Assembly (NCBI GenBank): GCA_014885115.2
Contig: WKLE02006690.1
Span: 1 to 38,017 of the forward strand
Source: Asterionellopsis glacialis
Lineage: Eukaryota > Bacillariophyta > Plagiogrammaphyceae > Rhaphoneidales > Asterionellopsidaceae
Direction: 5' to 3'
DNA: 38,017 nucleotides
The position numbers and the translations under genes are program-made. The notes under the pieces are model-generated. The model made no database searches and had not been told where the DNA came from. It saw nothing but the letters and a program-made list of their open reading frames with translations. Positions within the stretch are counted from its first letter, which is position 1. Each line of letters starts with the position of its first letter. Below, piece by piece: positions 32,107 through 38,017 of the stretch.

Positions 32107-33782
32107 ATGGGGTGTTCATCGTCAAAAGACGAAGTTCCTTTATCGGAAAGGAGGAGAGCTGCTGGTGTTGGTGCAACGGAACGATTACCTTATCCGCGTA
32201 AGGGGGTTGGACAGACAGAACGACAGCAATCGTATCAAGCGAAAAAGGCCGCAAAAGAATCGGCTAAAACAGCTCAACCTAATGGTGACGGAGTACTGAA
32301 AGTAGATCCGAAGGTGAATGAAAATGGACATTTGATGCCAGAAGAAGTTGTGAAACGGACATCAAGTAGCATTCAAGCCAAAACGCTTCATCTTGGTAAT
32401 CCATCCAAGGGAGGTCCTGTATTCAAGTTGAGATATGCATATCTGACACAACGTGGTTATTATCCAGATGGTACGTTTGATGATGAAGCCAGAATTAATT
32501 TGATACTCATAGCAGAGGTTCTGTTTCGTGCATTTTAAAAATGGTCTCTTACAGGCTTGTCCAATTTTTACTGTTGTTCATAGATGTCCATAAAGCCAAT
32601 CAAGATTCCTTTTCTATTACAAATAAATTTGCTGGTGAAGATACAGATAGTTTGTTTGTAGTGTATGATGGACATGGGAAGGATGGTGATGTTTGTGCAA
32701 AGTACGCAAGAAAGAAACTCCCACAGGCCATTGCTAAATATGTACGCCAAAAGCGTGCTATATTGTATCGTAAACAACTCCAATCAGAAGGTAAATCCTT
32801 AAAGGGTGCATTTAATCCTGCCATGTGGCCAGTGTTAGATGAACAAACATATGAAGAAGCATGTAAGGCAGCTCATGAAGAAGTAAATAATATGATGCAT
32901 GATGATAAAGATATTCCGGATAATTTAAGTGGTACTACAGCTATATCAGCATGTTTCCATTTTGGGCGATTGACAGTCTGTAATGTTGGTGATAGTCGTG
33001 CAGTTCTTGGTCATCGTGTCACCAATAGTGCTGTTAAGAATGGCGGATCGCCAACCAATGGGGATAGTCCGTACGACGATGAGGAAGAAAAGGTAGAAGA
33101 AGGGGAAGAACCTATAGTAAAGAAACATAAGAAGACTGGCAGTGTTGTAGCTATTCCATTGTCACGCGATCAAACACCCTTTCGTAAAGACGAACGGGAA
33201 CGTATCAAAGCTGCGGGTGGCATCGTTCAAAGTGTCGATCAGATGGAGGGTGAGGAACCTATGCATGAAAATTGGGGTGATATGGTATTGGGTGAAGACA
33301 TTGATGTTCAAGGTGATCCACCACGTGTATGGAAAGAGGGTAAAGATTATCCAGGTACAGCATTTACGCGGTCCTTGGGTGATTCTGTAGCTGACAAAAT
33401 TGGTGTGTATGCGGAACCTGAGATGTTAACTGCCAGTTTGACAATAAATGATGAATTTTTGGTGATTGCATCAGATGGTGTTTTTGAATTCATGACTAAT
33501 CAAGCTGTAATTGATATCTGTTCTCAATGTGATAATCCGTTAGAGGCATGTCAAAAGGTCGTTAAGGCTGCCTACGACCAATGGTTGGTATATGAAGATC
33601 GAACAGACGATATTACAATTATTGTTTGTTTCCTAGAATGTGATACGCCTGTTCCTGAAAACCCTGAAGGTACAACAGCAGAATTATTGGATCTGGCAAG
33701 AGATACATCCGGTTTAAAACCCATTCGCAAAGTACGGAAGGGTACTGGTGGTTCAATGAGAAATCTATCAAAAGAAGAGTAA
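32107..33782 (+). CDS. PP2C-family Ser/Thr protein phosphatase (two exons)
   Basis: Exons 32107-32470 and 32584-33782 (intron 113 nt, GTACGT...CATAG) encode 520 residues. PP2C enzymes are metal-dependent phosphatases that remove phosphate from Ser/Thr. Motifs in order are RYAYLTQRGYYPD (exon 1) joined to DVHKANQDSF, VYDGHGKDGD (147-156), GTTAI, CNVGDSRAVLG (254-264), LSRDQTPFRKDERERI, RSLGDSVADKIGV (384-396), VIASDGVFEF (415-424) and DDITIIVCFL (463-472), giving the full set of metal-binding aspartates. The N-terminus MGCSSSK is a strong N-myristoylation and palmitoylation signal, predicting membrane anchoring. An acidic/basic insert (about 268-312) lies between the GDSRA strand and the DQTP motif. 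The splice was chosen because it restores the YYPDDVHKANQD consensus. Confidence 0.93.
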
Positions 33783-34415
33783 ACACGCAAAAGATAAAAA
33801 AGTAAAAGAGAGCAAAATCAAAGAGGAAAAATCAAAGAGCAGTAACGAAAAAGATATTGATGTGACCAAGTCGAAAGTGCAGCTGTCTATCGAAACATAC
33901 AATAATTTTAATATCGATGATTTCAGTTGATTGGTCTGATGAATCAGTCATGTTGTAGCTCTATCTATCTATGTATAGATAATTTTTTATTCGTTGCACT
34001 AGACAGTCTCTGGAGCCATGCACCGAATCATCTTTATAACGAAATAACCGTCTTGTCTTGCATGTTCTGAGCCTCCTTCCTAAATGGCTAGGATTAGCTT
34101 GTCTACTGAGTAGAATTCAAACCAAACACTGCTGAAATATATCCTGTCATCACCGCTTTTCGAACGGTTTTAAAGTAAAAGTTGTTACCCTACGCACGAT
34201 ACTTGCATACCATCTTAATGCAGAAAAACATCAATACAAACAGCACTAAAAGTCGAAGGAAGCAGTTGTACTTCTACTTAAATTATTACTATCCACCGAG
34301 CAAACCAGCCAATCTGGAGTGCGTGTTGAAATATACAATAATGCTAAAACCATCTCCAAGGGTGTGTTCATGAATCCCTACAGTACTATGAACAGATTCT
34401 TTGGATTGTACTTCA
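33783..34415. other. Convergent intergenic region, no gene seen
   Basis: This lies between the 3' ends of the PP2C gene and the cysteine-rich gene. A lysine-coding A-rich stretch follows the PP2C stop. A 63-codon plus-strand frame (34182-34373) has no motif. Nothing else is supported. Confidence 0.5.
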
Positions 34416-35354
34416 TCAAGGTGTTTCATCTTCGGCGCAGCACATGCAGTAAGCTTGATGATGCTTGTGGTGTGGGATAAAATCATGATCTTCGTCATCT
34501 TTCTCCGGGTTAACTCCAAAAGCACGACCTTCATCAAGCTCCCCTTTGCGATCCCAGTCAGATTTCTTGCAGTCGTTGTTTTCAAAAACTTCCGTACAGT
34601 TAAAGTTTGCACATTTTTCACTGTCACTAAAACGAGCGTCATCATGACAGCAGCGACATCCAAGGTGATTCTCAAACTTATCTTCGTCGAACTCAAACTC
34701 GGACCTTGTGCAATTAGTGCTAGGTTCGTCGAGGAAGTCCGGACATGAAAAGTTAGCAACGGCACAAATGCGTTTGCCCTTATTGCGTTGACCACGAGGT
34801 GGCCCAGGACGAGAACCACGCATACCGGCTTGTCCACGGGTAATCAAAGCTTGAGTATCTTCAACTTCATCATCTTCTTCGTTTTCATCATCGCAGCAAA
34901 GACAGCCGAGATGATTATACTTTTCAGGATCTTCCTCCTTTAACTCTTCAAGATCAATCTCAGGAGGTCCTTCTGGTTTGGTACAGTTAGGAAGATCATC
35001 ACCTGCTGGGAAGTTTTCTTCTTCCCTTGTGCAATTAAAGTTCATGCAAAATGCTGCCTTGTCTTCTTCGCTTTCAGGATGAAAACGGCCATCTCGTTCA
35101 CCATCATCTTGATCTCTACCACTACCAAAATCACCGCTGTAAGTGCCGTAAGGAGGACCCTGACCACCTTGGTCTCTACCACCATGAGCAGCACCTCTTC
35201 CTCCCTGTTGGCGGTTCCCACGAAAACCTAAATGGCGACGAGGAATAGGAGAAACATCAGTAGCACCAGTCTTGTCCGCAGCGGAGGCAGTGGACATGAT
35301 TCCCATGACGGTAGAAAGAATGAAAGCGATGGAAGAAATGTTTGTAAACTTCAT
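34416..35354 (-). CDS. Secreted cysteine-rich protein with three six-cysteine repeats
   Basis: A 312-residue single-exon protein from ATG 35354. A signal peptide (1-25, cleavage after STASA) leads into a Gly/Arg/Gln-rich stretch (40-90). Three repeats follow, each with six cysteines: C103, 108, 124, 151, 153, 154; C197, 204, 215, 233, 235, 236; C248, 253, 262, 303, 305, 306. The shared pattern is C-x(4-6)-C, then one C, then C-x-C-C, with LGC.CC in the first two and YCMCC in the third. There are no other cysteines. Between the cysteines the sequence is strongly acidic. Five N-glycosylation sequons occur (107, 123, 201, 214, 252), four of them N-C-T using a repeat cysteine. I recognise no known domain. 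A cell-wall, adhesive or metal-binding secreted protein is possible but unproven. Confidence 0.85.
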   Translation of the reverse strand: MKFTNISSIAFILSTVMGIMSTASAADKTGATDVSPIPRRHLGFRGNRQQGGRGAAHGGRDQGGQGPPYGTYSGDFGSGRDQDDGERDGRFHPESEEDKAAFCMNFNCTREEENFPAGDDLPNCTKPEGPPEIDLEELKEEDPEKYNHLGCLCCDDENEEDDEVEDTQALITRGQAGMRGSRPGPPRGQRNKGKRICAVANFSCPDFLDEPSTNCTRSEFEFDEDKFENHLGCRCCHDDARFSDSEKCANFNCTEVFENNDCKKSDWDRKGELDEGRAFGVNPEKDDEDHDFIPHHKHHQAYCMCCAEDETP

Positions 35355-36362
35355 GATGAAACAAAAAAACGTATTGACGACTTTTTCTTTTTATGCTTTT
35401 GTGTTGTTGTTTGTTTTGTTGAAAACTTTTTGTGAGTTGCCTTGAGAAATTATTAAACCTTACCCACTCTTAGACCAGACTTAATTTCATGTTAGAACAA
35501 TGTTCTAAAAATTGAAAATGTTCTAGAAGGTGTTTCTCGTCCTTCGATTTTGTGGGGGCAATACGTCTTCTAAAAATGGAAGCAGGTTCTAGAACAAGAT
35601 TTTTAGTCTTACCACTTGTTGCACCAGGCCCTACAGTAGTTCTTTGGAACAATTCAAAATATCAATGTCCAGATCTACCTTGTACAGGTAGGAGAAGCAC
35701 TAGTCTAGTTCTACCAGTCGGAGTCATTTTACTGTACTCGTACTCCTACTCAGTAGTCCTAAGTAGGACCCTTGAGAGTGCTGTTGTCTCTTTTTCCTGG
35801 TAGTCCCACTGTACCTGGTACAGCGCCGGTAGGACCTACTTTGGGGCCCTATGATAGAGAGGCCCAGAGGTATGTACCTGGTACGAAGCATACCTGATAC
35901 CGTTAACTCCCTCTCTGGTAGGACCTAAAGTTACTAGAGTTAGTACCAGAGAGATCTTAAAATAGGTCCCAGAGGACCTACTCTGAACTCGGGAGACTGG
36001 GTAGGTCCTCTCAGGTCCTCTCCAAGCTCCAAATACTAGGACCAGCTCAACTTTAGAACGCTGTTTGGAGGAACATCAGGTCAAGTTGTAGACTTGTCTT
36101 TGTAACAAAGTTTCAAAGATTCATCATTTGTCTTTATGGCATGTGCATGCATTTTTAATGCACTATAACTTAAAAACAAACTCGAGAATCAATCTCTACT
36201 CCCTGCCACTTTAGTCATCAAAATTTTATTTTGTTAAAAACACTGCACGCTCTACAAATGTCATGAGGCAATGCAAACTTAAACGCTGGAGCAAACCGAT
36301 AGCCTCTGGATGATAAAAATACTTGATTCTCGAGAAAGTCAAAGTTTCGCTAATAAAGAATT
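35355..36362. other. Intergenic region with dense TAGGACC/GTAC words
   Basis: No gene is supported. From about 35690 to 36045 the DNA is packed with short words and their complements: GGTCCTA/TAGGACC, ACCTGGTAC, CTCTCTGGTAG and AGAGGACCTACT. It can form many small hairpins. An 83-codon plus-strand frame (35552-35803) runs through it and is not convincing. Confidence 0.55.
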
Positions 36363-37115
36363 CTACATTGTACTTATTTCATCGTCCGAAGGGAACGATG
36401 TAATAGCGATTTCCTCTCCACAATTATTTTCCTTCATGGCGACATCTGGACACGGAATCTGAGTTGTAGGCAACCTGTCACTATTCATACCAAAACAAGC
36501 CCGAACTTCTGATAGGTAACGCCCATGATTACAAGCAAAAATCATTCCCTCAGATTGGCTCCCGTATGCCATCTTTAGTTCCTTCTTCGACACAGTTGAT
36601 CCATACTTTTCGCCAATGATTGCTGGTGTATCCATGAAATGTTTCAAGGCTGCTGAAAAATAATCATCCTGTGTCAATCCTGAACATGTCCCGTGCTTAG
36701 ACCATTCATGTTTCCAAAAATCTGTGTACATTTCTTCTGTATCTTTCGTCTTGACATTAGGCCACAACCGTTCCAAATCAGGACCCATATCTGCCCACGT
36801 CGAATCACGAAATGGTTCATTGGAGCACGTGGATGGCCATGTTCCGTCCTTACGCTCAGGCCACAAGCCGTGAATGGTTAGATGTCCCTTCCAAAATTCA
36901 AGAGGATTATGACATCCCACAAAATCTTGTTGTCGATGCATAAAACAAAACTCTGGTTGGTAACTCATGGATAAAATGTACAAGTCGAAATCGACAGTCA
37001 AATCATCCTCTGCTTTCACAACCAAAGGTGAATGCTTGCTGTAATTGTCAAAAATGCCAACTACAGCCAAAAAACTGAGACATAGTGATTGAATCCGTGA
37101 TTTTGGGAAGAACAT
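36363..37115 (-). CDS. Secretory RNase T2-family endoribonuclease
   Basis: A 250-residue protein from ATG 37115. RNase T2 enzymes cut single-stranded RNA through a 2',3'-cyclic phosphate in the secretory pathway, vacuole or outside the cell. The two catalytic segments are present: CAS I in LTIHGLWPE (79-87, His82) and CAS II in FWKHEWSKHGTC (133-144, with His136, Glu137 and His141). An N-terminal hydrophobic stretch (about 8-20, QSLCLSFLAVVGI) acts as signal peptide or anchor. Several cysteines (67, 79 of CAS neighbours, 97, 144 and the C-terminal CPD and NNC) fit the family's disulfides. An in-frame TTG ten codons upstream (37145) is not a likely start. Phosphate scavenging or RNA turnover is plausible. 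Confidence 0.93.
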   Translation of the reverse strand: MFFPKSRIQSLCLSFLAVVGIFDNYSKHSPLVVKAEDDLTVDFDLYILSMSYQPEFCFMHRQQDFVGCHNPLEFWKGHLTIHGLWPERKDGTWPSTCSNEPFRDSTWADMGPDLERLWPNVKTKDTEEMYTDFWKHEWSKHGTCSGLTQDDYFSAALKHFMDTPAIIGEKYGSTVSKKELKMAYGSQSEGMIFACNHGRYLSEVRACFGMNSDRLPTTQIPCPDVAMKENNCGEEIAITSFPSDDEISTM

Positions 37116-38017
37116 GTTTTGGGTGCCTCCGCTACAGAAGGACAATGACGAATCTGGTCCGACACCCTCTTAGCTCAGAGTGCCGCTGTTTGGAAGAAAG
37201 CCTCAAGCAGCTCTCCCGAATGGTGTGTCGGAGGGAACCAAGTTGTATAAAACAAGGGCGGGGGAAGATATGTGGTACTTGTACAGGTAGCCTACGTACG
37301 TACTTAAACCTGTGTGTCTCTTGTAGATTATCGGTACGATAACTAGGTCTACAGTAGAAGAAATTCTCGATTTGTTCTTTTTAAATATTATCAAATTCTT
37401 AGGTACGACAGCAGATGATATCCTTTCAACACACCGCAAGCCAGCTATCATGCTGAAAACTCTAGTCTAGATTGATGGACAAGAAGTGTTGTCAAATTAT
37501 ACTGAATATATTTTGGTAGTGACAGGAATGTAACCGGTTATTGAGGGAGCTTACAGAACAAATGTTGCGAGTGCATTATTTTCGATCATTTTGAAATGCA
37601 GCAGTGCTTGTAAAGGACATTGCTTAGAGAACTAAACATTGTTTTACTTCACCTAAACAATAACCCTGCATCTATTAATGAAGAATGCCAACACAAACAA
37701 TACTATAGAGACATTGAAAGACAAATGCAAGTGCAGAATTGTATTGCTTTTTCGTTCAAAACGTTAAATTTACATATCAAAAAAAAATATGGTAGATACA
37801 AGATATACGTTATAGTAAGTAGTCTACTATTCAATTTTCCTAAACCAAATGTAACGACGTGCGGTACGAGCATAATTTAAAAAAAAACGAATAATACTAA
37901 TGCGTATGATGTTGCAAAAACCATCAAGCAGAGGGTGTACATTCGTTACTTTTCACAGGTACATGCCCGTACCAGGTAATTGAACTTCTACATCATCAAA
38001 GAACTAACAACAAGAAT
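37116..38017. other. Right-edge region, no gene seen
   Basis: This is 5' of the RNase T2 gene up to the window end. Short frames (37085-37342 plus, 37203-37451 minus, 37620-37880 plus) have no motif. GTAC-rich words occur near 37270-37305 and 37960-37975. Nothing else is supported. Confidence 0.5.

Noticed and set aside
34289..34837. 182-codon minus-strand frame overlapping the cysteine-rich gene
   Set aside because: It is a shifted frame inside the same DNA and lacks the signal peptide and repeat pattern of the called gene.
1..38017. tRNA genes, rRNA genes and CRISPR arrays
   Set aside because: By eye I found no GGTTCGAATCC-type tRNA arm in a plausible cloverleaf, no rRNA sequence and no regularly spaced repeats. 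A tRNA scan could still find one I missed.

Overview
The window looks like nuclear DNA of a photosynthetic stramenopile, most likely a diatom. Two genes encode plastid proteins that begin with a signal peptide followed by an ASAFAP-like phenylalanine motif: ATAFAP in ferredoxin-NADP reductase and ITAFVP in PsbU. This bipartite targeting is typical of red-lineage secondary plastids. Introns are few and short (87-327 nt) with GT/AG ends, genes are compact and lie on both strands, and intergenic DNA is AT-rich. The species cannot be named from the sequence alone. A 39-base N run (17473-17511) shows this is a scaffold with a small gap.

Layout. Bases 1-6620 are a repeat-rich, decayed mobile-element zone: a broken Tc1/mariner-IS630-like DDE transposase (minus strand, 1-540), a broken open reading region of about 3.2 kb of unknown family (minus, 1134-4334), and two fold-back (inverted-repeat) segments (4621-5398 and 5665-6613). 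From about 8 kb to 16.1 kb come an ankyrin-repeat protein (+), psbU (+, one intron) convergent with petH/FNR (-, two introns), a TMEM144-like transporter (-) and a fatty acid hydroxylase/sterol desaturase-superfamily enzyme (-). Bases 16254-19331 hold copy A of a segmental duplication followed by a decayed Mutator-like transposase. From 19.9 kb on lie an EGF-like membrane protein (+, one intron), two uncharacterised charged proteins (-), copy B of the duplication, a DUF1232-like membrane protein (+), a B-type cyclin (-, three introns), an APH-fold kinase (-), a probably N-myristoylated PP2C phosphatase (+, one intron), a secreted cysteine-rich repeat protein (-) and a secretory RNase T2 (-).

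The genes do not form an operon-like system. The only clear functional pairing is psbU next to petH: the donor side of photosystem II and the last step of linear electron transport, placed tail to tail. Points worth following up are the cysteine-rich protein with three six-cysteine repeats carrying N-C-T sequons, the duplicated block lying 5' of two unrelated genes, the hydrophobic N-terminal extension of FNR, the stop-free 87-nt intron in the cyclin, four identical E2F-like words in the DNA 5' of the cyclin, and clusters of TAGGACC/GTAC palindromic words between genes. I found no tRNA, rRNA or CRISPR array.
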